Of a stretch of DNA of 64,000 nt, positions 12,110 through 23,499 are shown piece after piece. Made by a program: the position numbers and the translations under genes. The notes beneath the pieces are model-generated. The model had not been told where the DNA came from. It was given only the letters and a program-made list of their open reading frames with translations, and did no database searches. Position 1 is the stretch's first letter; each line of letters begins with the position of its first letter. Origin of the DNA: Tamarix chinensis (lineage: Eukaryota; Streptophyta; Magnoliopsida; Caryophyllales; Tamaricaceae); the NCBI GenBank assembly GCA_030549775.1, contig CM060180.1, positions 87,061,172 to 87,125,171 on the forward strand. The letters run 5' to 3'.

Positions 12110-13740
12110 AACTCAAATTAGGTATTATTTATAATAGTATGAATCATGATCGATAACGAGTTTGAACATAAAAATTAAAACTTATATGAAATAAAATAAA
12201 ATTATTTTTAATTTTTATAAAATTAACTTTAAGTATTTTTAGAATACTAATAAAATCTTTGAACACACCACCATCACAATTTAAAATAAGAGAGTTTTTT
12301 CCTAGCCATAATAGTATGGCCTTATCCTATTACTATTAGTTTGGTTTTAGCTTCTTTTGCTGTGGTTTTTTAATTTCTCAGTGTGACATTGTCACTTTTT
12401 TTCATTTTCAACCATAGATTTTAATATACAATAAATAAATATGTGATAAATAAAAATCACAATCATCAATAACTTTGTAAAAAATGAAATATCAATGTTG
12501 TCTTATGATTATAAACCCTACCCTACTTCCAATGAATTTGTCTAATCAATCTCTACTAACATGTAAACATACTCTATAGACAAATCTTATAGTACTTCGA
12601 TGTATATCTACATTAATTAACATATCGATAGATATTTATATCGATAACATATCTATATTATAGTGACTACAACATAGCTAATAAGTGACATATCGCCTTT
12701 TACATCTTAAATTACAATTATAATTTTCATGATTTCCTATATTACTTTTCCTGCATTGTTCATGTTCAATTTGCATCAACAATTCAACATGCATATCATC
12801 CATCTCCTTCGTTCTTATAATTGCTAACATGGTGGATCATGCACTTCCTTTGTTAATTATTCTAGAAGCAAGTGCATGGTATCCTCAATAATATTCTTTG
12901 GTCATTGAATCGATGCAGAGTCATTTGATCTCCTCCTATTTCAATTCCTTCAAAGAACCCATATTAGTGTACACGTCATTTCTAACTTCTCATCATCTAA
13001 GTGTTAGATTATGACATAGAATCAATCAAATTTATTGTCTTTTTATATTATACAACTTTTCTATGGATTATCATCATCCAAATAAAACACTTGGGTAATT
13101 GGGAGATCATCAATCTCATGCACCAAAGTCTAAGTTACTTGTTCACATATCTCACACATTGGTCCATTCGTACCTTTCTCAACCAACCTATTTTTAGTTA
13201 ATAGCTACTCCTTATAATCCTTTGATTATTTGAAGTATTAATCTTAATCTGATATTCTTAGTGAGGATTGTGAGGTGTTATATTTGTTGTCATTGCAAAC
13301 TTGATGATGACGACTCATCCTTGACTCCCTTAAGATCTTTTAGCTCAATATCATGCCTAGCTAATATTATCCATTCCCAGTTGGTTGTAAAGTTAATAAA
13401 GCTTTAAAATATCCAATAACTTTATAGGTTGTAAAGTATAAAGATGTAAATGTTAAACATGCTGTGAATAAATTACATATATAATTTAGTCTCAAAATTT
13501 AATTAGGGTTAGAAATACAAATAACTTTTATCTTTAAATTAAATGATTATTATAATTAATAATAACATTATATATCTAATTATTACATTTAAATACTATG
13601 AGAAAATAAACTCAAAATCTTACAATGATTAAATTTTATTTAAAAGTTTCATTTTTAACTCATTTTATTTTTTATACATTAAATACTAAATATTTTTTTA
13701 ACACTTTGTCCCCTATTAAATGTTTTACTTAATTCTTATT
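12110..13740 (+). other. hAT 5' noncoding region, no gene seen
   Basis: AT-rich sequence between the left subterminal array and the nested LTR. Open frames are short (longest 66 codons at 13001-13201) and featureless. It is probably the original 5' untranslated or promoter region of the hAT element. Confidence 0.4.
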
Positions 13741-13867
13741 TGTATAACCCCCTTAATTTGTATATAAACTATAATAAGATATTAGTTAAAATATATCTAA
13801 TTTTCTAGTTACTTTATATTTTTTTAATATTTCACCTAAATCTTATTATTTTAGAGGGTTTAATTTT

Positions 13868-14259
13868 AAAAGTATTATTATTTTTCGTATTATTTCAACG
13901 GTTTAAGTATAAATTTAATTAGGTTAAAATTTTGATAGAGATTAGGTTATTTAAATTAATCCTAGTTTTACCTATAAATCGTATTTTAAATTATTTTATT
14001 AATAATCTTTTGATCTGTAACCTAAAATTTATTTTCTAAAAATTATTCTTGATTATTTTTACCTTTTTATTTTATTTATATCTATCTTAGATCGGTTTAC
14101 TTTGATCGGAATTATTTTATTAATAGTCGTGACTTATAACCAAAAATAAATTCCAAAAAATATTTTTCCAATTATTTTTATCTTCTTTGTTTATTTAAAT
14201 ATATCTCCAATCGAATTATTTTTCTATCTGATATTAACTTAAGAGGTTTAGTATTAAAC

Positions 14260-14306
<47 letters not shown>

Positions 14307-14480
14307 TCGACGACTTAGATATAAAAATAATTAGTGCTAAAAAGTTGATAGAAACCGATTCTTTATTTTAATCCTAGTTTTACCCGTAAATCTTATTTTA
14401 AATTATTTTATTAATAATATTTTGATCCGTAACCAAACATAATTTCCTAAAAATTATTCTTGATTATTTTACTCTTTTCG
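13868..14480 (+). repeat. Tandem duplication (about 395 bp period) in the nested LTR
   Basis: The segment from about 13868 (AGTATTATTATT, GATAGAGATTAGG, AATCCTAGTTTTACC, TTTTGATCTGTAACC, AAAATTATTCTTGATTATTTT) is repeated from about 14261 with modest divergence (GATAGAAACCG, AATCCTAGTTTTACC, TTTTGATCCGTAACC, AAAATTATTCTTGATTATTTT). A partial third copy lies at about 14090-14190. Confidence 0.75.
14261..14306. repeat. (ATT)n microsatellite
   Basis: About 15 TAT/ATT units opening the second unit of the LTR duplication; the first unit has only three. Confidence 0.95.
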
Positions 14481-14640
14481 ACTATTTTGCTTATCCAAAT
14501 TCTAATAATTTTTCCCGAACTATTTTTTTATATCTAATATTTTAATCTACCTAAATTAAAATTAAAATTAGATAAATAAACTGTACTCTAAACCTTATCC
14601 GAACATTTCTTCGGAAGATTTTCCTATCTTCGTCCGTACA

Positions 14641-14650
14641 TTTATATACA
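14641..14650 (+). promoter_or_regulatory. Candidate LTR TATA box upstream of the hAT transposase
   Basis: TTTATATACA is followed within about 30-60 bases by pyrimidine/adenine-rich sequence (ACTCACACCATACTTACACAC) suitable for a transcript start. It lies at the start of the pyrimidine-rich tract, where an LTR R region would be expected, and faces the transposase 2 kb downstream. Function is inferred. Confidence 0.35.
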
Positions 14651-16458
14651 GATACTCACACCATACTTACACACTCTTACACTCTGCATATTATACACAT
14701 ATACACACGCACACGGCACAGCACAACCCCCCCCCCTTTCATTTCATTTCACAGATTCACAGACACACGCACGCCTTACGCCTACAACTTCTTCTGCCCC
14801 TTGCACCTCCCTCTCTGCTCCCCTCCATTTTCGATCACCAAACAGCACCCCCATCGCATGACCTGCATCTCCGCATGCACTCGTCCAGCCCCTGCACCTC
14901 CATTTTCGTCGCCCAGCGTCCTCCATCCCAACGCCACCACCTCAGCTGAGCCCCCTGCACCGTGCACCAGCCCATCGCCCAAACCAGCCAGGAGCCATCC
15001 ACCGTCACCCTTGACCTGGCAGCCCGAAATTCCATCCCCGAGCCAAATCTCAACCACCTTCCTCCCTCGGTTTTTCTTCATCCAGCAGCCCCTAGCCCAG
15101 TCGTGTTTCCCTTTGCTCCGCCATCGCCCAGCCTTCCCCCGCATCACTAACCACCTTCGAACCATCTACCCCTTCCCTCCCTCTCTGTTTTGTTCGAAAT
15201 TTTTCCAGCCCAGCTACAACCTCTCGCAGCAGCCTCCCAGCCCTGCCAGCCTCCAGCCGCCCTGCACCGCCGACCAACCACCACCTCTGCCGCCCTTTCC
15301 TTTCCCTTGCCTTGCAGGTCGCAGCCTTGCCCGACCCTCTCGGCTCTTGCCCAGTCAGTCGTGCCCCTTCCCCTCGTGCGTGACTCACGCTACATGCAGC
15401 GTGAGTTGCGTAGTGTTATTACTGTTATAATAAAATTTTGGGTACCAATATTAATTGTAAGGATATTTTGGTAATTTTAGAAAAGTAAATATTTTTATAC
15501 TATAATTATTATTTTATCTGATAGATATTAATTTTGTATTTGTGGTATTATTTTTAGGTACGAAAGTTTAATTTGCAGGACCTAATAAATTTTGGTGGAT
15601 ACCGCTAATTTTACGTTTTTGCTGGAATTCAAGTAACCGTTATACTCTACTAAAATGATAAAAATTGCGTGATAATACATTAGGGTTTTGGTGTATGAAA
15701 TATGTTTAGCATGATTTATTTCAATATAATTATGTGGTAATTATTATTATTATGAAAACGGATAAAAACGAGCATGTTATCTGATATAAAATATTTCGGG
15801 TATAAAAGTATGACTTAAAAATAATTCTAATGATAGGATAATGTTTGGTATGATAATTATGTATATAATTATTAGTTTAGCATGTTTACAATATGCTTAT
15901 TGAATGAGATCTTATTTGCGGAAAAATCATATCAAAAACTTGGAAAAAATGAAGATGTTGTTTTTCATATAAGTAAACCTTACATTATGAATTAAAATAA
16001 GAAAGATGTGATGACTTAATTATGTATAATTCAATATTGATGTGAAAAATGGATTAGCAAATGGCTCTGTGGTTACAAAAGCTACCATGATAGTGAGATG
16101 ATCATAATCTTGGAATTCATAAAAATTATAAAAATACCTAAGTATATCTTTTTACCTAATGTTTGCAATACATGTAAAATCGTATGAATTTTACATTGTA
16201 GAGTTTTAATGTTTTATATGATTTATTAATTTTGTCCTTAGGTTTATGGATGGAAAATAGACCCAGTACCATTAATTCACTAAGTTAAATACTTCCATAT
16301 TTATCTACTATAACTAGTATCCCTATTATTACTCAACCATCTACAAGGATTAAGACAAGGATTACATGTTAGCTTGTTAAATATTAGCATGCAAATTGTG
16401 TGTACTTCAAACATGTGTTAATGTTAGCCTATGTTACCTCAGGCTCAAATAGATTGTT

Positions 16459-16610
16459 TGTATGTGATTTCATGATTATCTTAATTTGATTATGGTATTC
16501 CATTTGTATTGCATGTGATTTCATGATTATGGTGTTCCATTTGTATTGTATGCGATTTCATGATTATGGTATACTATTTGTATTGTATGTGATTTCATGA
16601 TTATCTTAAT
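16459..16610 (+). repeat. 37-bp tandem repeat just before the transposase start
   Basis: Units start with TGTATGTGATTTCATGATTAT (or TGCATG/TGTATGCG variants) at 16459, 16510, 16547 and 16584; the first is 51 bp, two are 37 bp and the last is partial. The array ends about 20 bp before the ATG at 16633, so it is in the likely 5' leader or promoter. Confidence 0.85.
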
Positions 16611-16632
16611 AAAATACTAATACTAATAATTT

Positions 16633-18866
16633 ATGGTAGTTATGGAAGCTAAAAATTATGATGCTAGCAATCTTCCGGATCCTAATTTGCAAGAAGCTAA
16701 TAACAAAAGGAGCTCAGTTTGGAAAGAATTTCTGAGACTTAAAGGAACCGAGACCAAGGATGGAAAAGAGAGAGCACTTTGCAGCCATTGTAAGGTGGCT
16801 TCTTTCATTGCTAGTTCACATTATGGGACAACAAATCTAAAAATACATCTTGATAAATGTCCATCATATCAACAAATTGTGAAAGTAGAATCTAATGTTT
16901 ATAACCAAAAGATCTACAGAGATCTATTAGCAAGGGCTATCATCAAACATGGGTATGCATTCTCTTGGGTTGAACACGAAGGCAATAGAGAAATTCATGC
17001 ATACTTGAATAATCAAGTTAGAACCATTTGTAGAAATACTGCAAAATCGGATGTATTGAAATTGCAATCAAACTTGAAAATTGAGCTTAAGAACTATCTT
17101 CGTAGCATCCCTGGTCGTATTTGTCTGACTTCTGATATATGGACTTCTTGTCAAACTGAGGGATATGTGTGTTTGACTGCTCATTTTGTGGATGCTAATT
17201 GGAAGTTGAATAGTAGAGTGCTAAATTTTCATCATATAGAAACACCACATACGGGACAAATCTTACATAATTCGGTGTTAAGTTTGCTTCAAGACTGAGG
17301 TATTGAGGATAATATTTTCTCTATCACATTAGACAATGCCTAAAGCAATGATAGAATGCAATATCGTTTGCGAAATACACTAAATGATCAAAAAATTTTG
17401 TTGCATGATGGCATTTACTTACATGTTCGGTGTGGTTCTCATGTTTTGAATCTCATTGTTAGGGACGAGCTTAAGGTAATAGAGGATATTGTTGTTAAGA
17501 TTAGAGATAGTGTAAAATACATCAAGTGGTCAGAATCGAGGAAGACTACATTTCGAAATTGTGTGAAATTAGCTCGGATATCAAATACTAAAGCATTATG
17601 GCTTGATGTTCCCACAAGGTGGAACTCTACTTATTTGATGATTGATAGAGCTATTATTTATCATAATGGATTTAAGGAGATGGTGGTTGTTGACCCTTTG
17701 TATAAGAATTTTCCAAGACCTCAAGAGTGGGATATGCTTGAAAAAATTCGTGATGTCTTAGAACCATTTTATGATATTACTGAGTTATTTTCTGGTAGTC
17801 AGTATCCTACGGCAAATTTGTATTTTGAGAATGTATGGAAGATCGAAATTCTTTTAAATGAGTTGATAAAGGGGGATGATGAAGTGTTAAGGAAAATGGC
17901 TATAGAAATGAAGATTAAATTTGACAAGTATTGGGCCAACTTAGATGGGAATGAACATGGTACATTATTTTCTTTTGCTGTGATTCTTGATCCTCGTGTT
18001 AAGTTGGTTTTTCTAAAGTAATGCTATCAAAAATTATTTGAGGATGGAACAAGGGCTTCTTTGAAAGTCAATGATATGCGGTTTAAGTTAGGGATGCTTT
18101 TAGTGGAGTATCCTTCCGTTAATGATGGAGGAGGTACTTGTTATAACTCTTGTGGAACATCATCAACATTAGACACTAACACCCTTGGTTCTACTCGCAA
18201 GCGCAAATTTGATTTCTTTGCCGTAAGTTTACATTTCTCACCTTCCGTTAATATTTTATATCTTTCCATTGATTTTGATTTGTTATTATATTTATATTCA
18301 ATTGACTATTATATATATATATATAATATATATTATATATATATATATATATATTTTTATCATTCTTGATTTATTATATATATATCCATTTGCTTTTGTA
18401 ATTTTTAGGGTTTTGATGAAAATGAGACTGCATTCACCTATAATGAAAAGACAAATTTGGATAAGTATCTAGATGATCCAAGAATGGACCGCAAAATCAA
18501 GCTAAACATTCTTGACTTTTGGAGAGAGAACGAGTCACAATATGGAGAGCTTGCACATCTAGCTAGGGATATTTTAAGTGTGCCCCTTACAACTGTTGCA
18601 TCAGAATCAACTTTTAGCATTGGAGGTAGAGTTTTAAGTAAGTGGAGAAGCTCATACTTGCCTGAAAATATTGAAGCGTTGATAACTACTCATAGTTGGT
18701 TGTATGGTTTTGAAGGTAATGTTTTTAAGGCTTTTATTTAGTTCTTTGTTTCTACATCATAGTAAATTTCTAATGTGTTATTGTTTCTCTAGCAACTGAG
18801 GAAGATGAATACATTTGTTGCAATGTGGGGTGGGATGGAGCTAACCCCCCTACTAGACATCCTTAA
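16633..18866 (+). pseudogene. hAT transposase (Ac/RICESLEEPER type), three premature stops
   Basis: The family cuts and pastes hAT elements in the nucleus. I infer exons 16633-18222, 18409-18715 and 18793-18866, all with GT..AG junctions; the first intron (18223-18408) contains a TA repeat. Exon 1 encodes a BED zinc finger (residues about 29-75: CSHC then H-x4-C), an RNase H-like core start with LTSDIWTS (first catalytic Asp) and ITLDNA (second Asp). Exon 2 carries the hAT C-terminal dimerisation domain (DILSVPLTTVASESTFSIGG, then LPENIEALI). Three in-frame stops break exon 1: TGA at 17296-17298, TAA at 17341-17343 and TAA at 18019-18021; the frame is otherwise preserved across 1.6 kb. It is therefore a recent pseudogene, unless sequencing errors explain the stops. 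Upstream exons in the 5' region cannot be excluded. Confidence 0.92.
18308..18354. repeat. (TA)n repeat in transposase intron 1
   Basis: An almost pure TA run with two small interruptions inside the 186-bp intron; it is self-complementary and could fold. Confidence 0.9.
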
Positions 18867-19649
18867 TAAGGTCCATAGGTACTATTTTAATTCTTTATAT
18901 AATTGATAGTTAAGTATGTAGCTTTTATCCAAATGGAGTGTATTTAACTACATGTTATTTTACTACAGGGAGGACTACACTGATATTTTTGAAGAAGTTG
19001 TAGGGAGGAATATCTAAATGGGGTGATATTTTTTTTCTCATTGTTATATAAGCCTCAGATTAAGGTGTGTGACTTGTTGGTGTGATGTTTTTGTAACAAC
19101 ATATGGTGATGGTTAGGTGATGTCTTTCTCTTAGCATTATAAGTTTATAACTATCCTATAGGATATCTTTTGCCTTTTGGATTGTAAATTTCTTCCTTTC
19201 TAGTTAGTATTTTTTGGTTACTTACCTCAAGGTCAGGGCTTCAATCAAAGAGAGGTATTCACCTTCATCCATTAAAGAGAAGATCAAGTATTCATTATAG
19301 GTGTGTTATCAATGCTCTAGTTTTCTTATTTACACTTGTTTGGACTTTTATTGTATTTATTTGTTAGTAATTATCAGTATATTTGATATTATTGTGTATT
19401 GTGTATCATACAATGAGTGTATGATGAAATGCTGAATTTGATTGTCAGGTCCTCATGAATCATTAATACAATGAGTGTATTATTATTATGGTCCAAAGTG
19501 TAGAGTTTAAGTTGTAGGAAATTATCAAACAAAGTGAAGCAAAAATATAAATTTATGCTTATATATGTTTGCATTTATTTACATGGTTTCAAAAATTAAT
19601 AAGAGTATGGAGTTAAAAATATCATATATGAATAAGAATAATCAATTAT

Positions 19650-20007
19650 CGGTTCAAGTCTGCTTCGGGTCGGGTCGGGTTCGGGTTAGTTCGGGTTAAA
19701 GTTAAAGTTCGGGTCGGTTCGGGTTCGGATCAGAGTTCGGGTCGGTTTGGGTTCGGGTTGGAGTTCGGGTTGGGTCGGGTTTGAGGTGTGCTTAGTTCGG
19801 GTTATCATTGATTTTGGTCACTTCGGTTCGGGTTAATTTAGGTTCGGGTCTTTATCGGGTTAGCTAAATTTGGGTCGGGTCCAAATTGAATCGGGTTGTT
19901 TCGGACTTTCAGGTTATGAACGAGTTTTATTTTTTGGGTTACTATCGGGTTTCAAGTCGGGTTATTCGGGTTGGGTCGATCGGGTTGGGTCAACTTTGCC
20001 AGGTCTA
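19650..20007 (-). repeat. Right subterminal GGGTTCGGGT repeat array
   Basis: Dense GGGTCGGGTTCGGGTT words from about 19664 to the right terminus of the hAT. Both arrays read G-rich on the + strand, so they are direct rather than inverted relative to each other, although the extreme TIR bases are inverted. Confidence 0.85.
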
Positions 20008-20015
20008 GGAATGAT
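20008..20015. repeat. Right 8-bp target-site duplication of the hAT element
   Basis: GGAATGAT immediately follows the terminal GGTCTA, identical to 11698-11705. Confidence 0.92.
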
Positions 20016-20699
20016 GTGTTTTCTAATTATACTATAAAGTGCATCTCTTAGATATTCTATTGGTAATGTTTAGTTTATTCCAGATGAACAAGCATTGGTA
20101 GTATATGGCCTTGATGTTATATCATTATATGAATGATTATTATATTTTGATTATAATTAAATGTTCATATATAATTGAAATGTATTTTATGTGTTCTATG
20201 CAGACCTGTCATATTAGTTTTATATAATGGGTTACTCAGTACTATTATACTAAAGTATTCTTTTTCATGTGCCCTTGCTTATTTAATGGGTAATGTCCTT
20301 CGCAGGTCAGCTTGCAAGATTTGTTGAAAGCTATCATTTGGGTTGAGAGTGTAGGGTTATCCGATGTTTTGTTCAATATCTTTTGATCAGGAAGATTTTG
20401 TAATTATTACTACTTTTATCTATTTTCTTTTAATGATATTTTATAACCACTGATAGTTAGCTCTATTTGAAATGATGATAAACTACTCGAGCTCTCTCGC
20501 TACTCTAATTTACAATTGTGTTAGTAATTTAAGTGGAATATGGTTTTTAATCTTATCACTTGGTAACAAAATGATAGTAGGAAACTAGACTTGTACCAAG
20601 TGTGGCAGTAACACCACGTGAATGACTACTTTAGATTCCGCAATGAACTTTTAAAAATAATTTTTTTTAGTTCATAAATTTGGGGGGGGTGTTGCATAA

Positions 20700-21740
20700 T
20701 GCCTATTGCTCAAGGTGATAGCAAGCTACTGAACTTAGTTTTTTAAAGTTCATAAGGAAATTAGATGACCTTAAATAATGTCTATTTTGGCTATGAATTC
20801 CTTAAACAAACTTTCTAAGGACTTTAAGGGCTTATATTGGTGAGGTTGGGAGTTTACATGGGGTTGATGTAGCTATGAGTACTAATATTGTTGGAATCTA
20901 GGAGTAGGGTTTTGAATATTATTATGGTTTGACCATGAGAAGTTAGGGTTATAATTTTTCTTATACTATTATGGGCCTCTCACATGGCTACTAATGTAGT
21001 TCATGTATACTAGGTTGGTAGGACATTGTTCAAACATATGACCTTCTCTATGTTATAAGTAGGAGATGGTTATATTCTATGTTGTAGGTTGATCTTCCAC
21101 CTTAGGCTAACTTATATGTGGATTACTAGGAGAAACATTTTTCTACATATTAGATAAAGCCAATACCTAAGCTCTAAGAGTTTTACTTTTAGAACACCCG
21201 GTGCCTTTACTTATGAATACTTCTAGCTCTGCCTCAAGGCTGATAATTACAAGTAATTATCTTGATGATGTCATATGCTTAATATATATTGTTGAATAGG
21301 GAAACATTTTTAAATAAATCCACAAAATTCCTATTCTATGGATTTAAACCATAATAAAAATATCTTAACTTGAAGTGATTTAGGTATCCCATGATTAAGA
21401 TGTTCGTATAAAATTTCCATAAACCTTTCACAAGAATCATGTATGGTCTTATCATCCTCTTAAATGAATGAGGTGATGTTTTGCCACAGATTGAAATTTT
21501 TTTTGGATGGTAAATAACATAGAAGAAACTTTTGAACTAGGACATCCCAAGACATGACTAACCTTAGAGGAAGTGAAGTGAGAAAATCTCTAGCACGATT
21601 CCTTAGAGAATAAGTGAAAAGTTTTATTTTAAGAGTTGTTTAAGATACTATTGGATTTCTAAATGTGTCACTAAGTTCTATAAAGGCCTTAAGATGAATA
21701 TTGGGGTCTTCTATGGGTTAACCATGAAACTACCCTATTG
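20700..21740 (-). pseudogene. Athila-like gag (N-terminal and zinc-knuckle region), broken
   Basis: Gag forms the virus-like particle that packages the retroelement RNA. On the - strand from about 21720 the reading is PIEDPNIHLKAFIEL, then SLRNRARDFLTSLPLRLV, SWDVLVQKFLLCYLPSKK and CERFMEILYEHLNHGIPKSL. These match the Athila gag pattern (EDP..HL..FLE, FPFSLRDKA..WL.SLP, W..L...FL..YFP, E.FKELLR.CPHHG). Near 21010 HREGHMFEQCPTN is a worn zinc knuckle, and near 20920 NYNPNFSWSNHNN is the characteristic downstream motif. Stops and frameshifts are present. The coding region resumes at 7970 on the far side of the LTR insertion. Confidence 0.82.
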
Positions 21741-21759
21741 ATTTGAGTATATGGAACAT

Positions 21760-23480
21760 AAATATTTTTAGTGTGAATTATGTGTGGCTTGTCTCTCAAG
21801 GTGGAAAACGATAGTGTTTAGGTTATCCTATATAGGGATAACATAATAAAAATAACACAATTACATAATCATAGAGTTACGAGGTGGTCCGATAGGATTT
21901 ATAGGGTATGGTCGAGTAAGTAAGACTAATGGGAGTTGACTCACTCATAAGGGATGATATTGTAGTTACCCTTGCAAGGTGTTTATATTTCCTTTCTATT
22001 GAGGTGAATTTTCCATGTTTTTAGTTTCTTTAGTTAAATTAGTTGCCTCTTCTTTTTGTTAAGCACATAGAAGAGCTAGCTTCTTCTTAGGGTACATTCA
22101 ATATCAAGACCAAGTGGAAGGAGCTTGGATTTGTTAGAATTACTCATACATTGTTATTTCTATAGGATAAGTAAATGATAATCAATGATATTAAGAGAAA
22201 ACGAATCTAACCCTAACAACACTATAATATCAATTTTATCCTAATAATATAAAACTATTACCATCCATGGTAACGATGCCAAAAACTTGACATAATGTAA
22301 GTTGTAGTTTGTTATAGGGTAAAAAAATAAGCATCAAACTATGTAACTGTATATATAACTGATCCAATTAATAAATAGAGAGTGATCTATCATCCCACAA
22401 AAATTGGGAGTAACTATACTATCAAGGTAGAATTGCACTATAAAGTTTAGTATAAAAATTACAAAATATTCACAAGCCCAATATATACTAATGCTTTTAG
22501 TGATAATAATAAGTAAGTAAGGTAATATAAATGCTATCAAATAGAGGAAATGAAAACACGTTGGTAGGATAGGAAACTTTTAGAATTAAGGAGTATGGGG
22601 ATGAGACTCTCATGTTTCCTAGTATTTTAATACTATAGTATATCACACCTTGGATATCAACACTTATGAGCTCACTAAGCTTCACTAAAGGTGAATTATA
22701 CTCTTAGACCATTTCCATCTCAACACATGGGTCCTGGTAATGTCATGTAATGAGCATCATAGTGTGAATGGTACACCTGAAACACACCTCTAAGTTACCC
22801 TTGAAACCATTTTAACTTGATCCATCATACTATTTCTAGTCCAACTTGATAAATAATAAAGGTGGCAAGAGATTAACACATATAAACATTTATATTTATC
22901 AAAATAAAATATCCATTAGACATGAATAATGCTACATCATTCAAGTATTACAACATAATGATATAATCAATACTACATAGAAACAGGTTTAGCTCATGTT
23001 TACCTCCACTATTATAGAATAGAGCTAAAAACAAATAGAAGAGAAATAAAATAGAATTAAATAGTGAGATAAAGGATGGGGTACACCCAACTATAGCTTA
23101 TTTGTTGCCTCTTCCTCCACTAGAATATTGGTGAAACAAAAATTTCTCTATCTTCTTTTTATAGGATTTCCTAAATCTTTTTTGTTCTCTCCTTTTTTTA
23201 ATCCTCTTTATTATCTTATTTAGTCCTTCTTAATAAAATATGAGATAATAGTTTAAGGGGAATTTGTGGCATTTGCGTAGAAAAATATCTAGGTCTTATG
23301 GGGACTAATTGAGAAAATAAAACATTTTTATATAATGATTGGATGGTATTCATGTTTGCCAAATTTTGATAATAAGAGAATCTCGTTCAACAATGTGATA
23401 CTTTTACATTTTTTGGAGTTTGTTTCATCCTATATCGTCTAGATGTCATGTCTTGCTACTTCAAACTATGAGGCATTACA
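21760..23480 (-). repeat. Athila leader region and an LTR-like segment ending at 23480
   Basis: No gene. The part next to gag (21760 to about 22300) should be the Athila leader. At 23471-23480, AGGCATTACA reads TGTAATGCCT on the - strand, a typical LTR opening; sequence from there down to roughly 22700, with a pyrimidine-rich stretch near 23140-23230, looks like a separate short LTR on the - strand. No target duplication was found. Confidence 0.4.
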
Positions 23481-23499
23481 GTTAGTTCTCTTCTATAAT

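Larger units (their letters stand above)
13741..16150 (+). mobile_element. LTR copy nested in the hAT element, related to LTR 7976-20696
   Basis: The left edge TGTATAACCCCC at 13741 resembles the TGTAATACCC edge at 7976. The two LTRs share a pyrimidine-rich tract and a colinear segment: 15420-15905 parallels 9480-9955, with matching words such as GATATTTTGGTAATTTTAG, ACCTAATAAATTTT and TATAATTATGTG. The copies diverge at 15910, exactly where the 147-bp array begins in the other one. I cannot find a TG..CA right edge, so the end at about 16150 is approximate and the copy may be truncated. A TATA-like TTTATATACA at 14641-14650 points toward the transposase. Confidence 0.55.
11706..20007 (+). 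mobile_element. hAT-superfamily DNA transposon, 8.3 kb, with nested LTR sequence
   Basis: The left end reads TAGAGGTGGCAAACGGGTC. The right end, read inward on the - strand, is TAGACCTGGCAAAGTTGACC. The termini share TAGA..TGGCAAA (11 of the first 13 bases) and are flanked by perfect GGAATGAT duplications. Both ends carry arrays of GGGTTCGGGT-type repeats, as subterminal transposase-binding repeats do in several plant hATs. The interior encodes an Ac-like transposase with BED finger, catalytic core and dimerisation domain (16633-18866), now broken by stops. The interval 13741 to about 16150 is a related LTR copy inserted later, which explains the unusual length. The element inserted inside the long LTR 7976-20696. 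Confidence 0.93.
7976..20696 (+). mobile_element. Long solo LTR (Ty3-gypsy type), split by a hAT insertion
   Basis: The left edge is TGTAATACCC at 7976 and the right edge is GGGGGGGGTGTTGCA at about 20696, the usual TG..CA style of long plant gypsy LTRs. No internal gag or pol lies between them, so I read a solo LTR. Removing the hAT (11706-20007) and one copy of its target duplication leaves about 4.4 kb. It contains a pyrimidine-rich tract (8230-9420), a tandem array (9958-10745) and AT-rich ends. The flanks ATAAG and TAATG only loosely resemble a 5-bp target duplication, so the exact ends may be a base or two off. Insertion into an Athila-like gag is well supported because gag homology resumes on both sides. 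A Del/Tekay-type origin is a guess. Confidence 0.65.

Noticed and set aside
14801..15430. 209-codon + strand open frame and overlapping - strand frames
   Set aside because: Low-complexity Pro/Ser/Ala-rich translation of the pyrimidine-rich LTR tract, open on several frames at once, with no domain. A matching tract in the other LTR gives different peptides.
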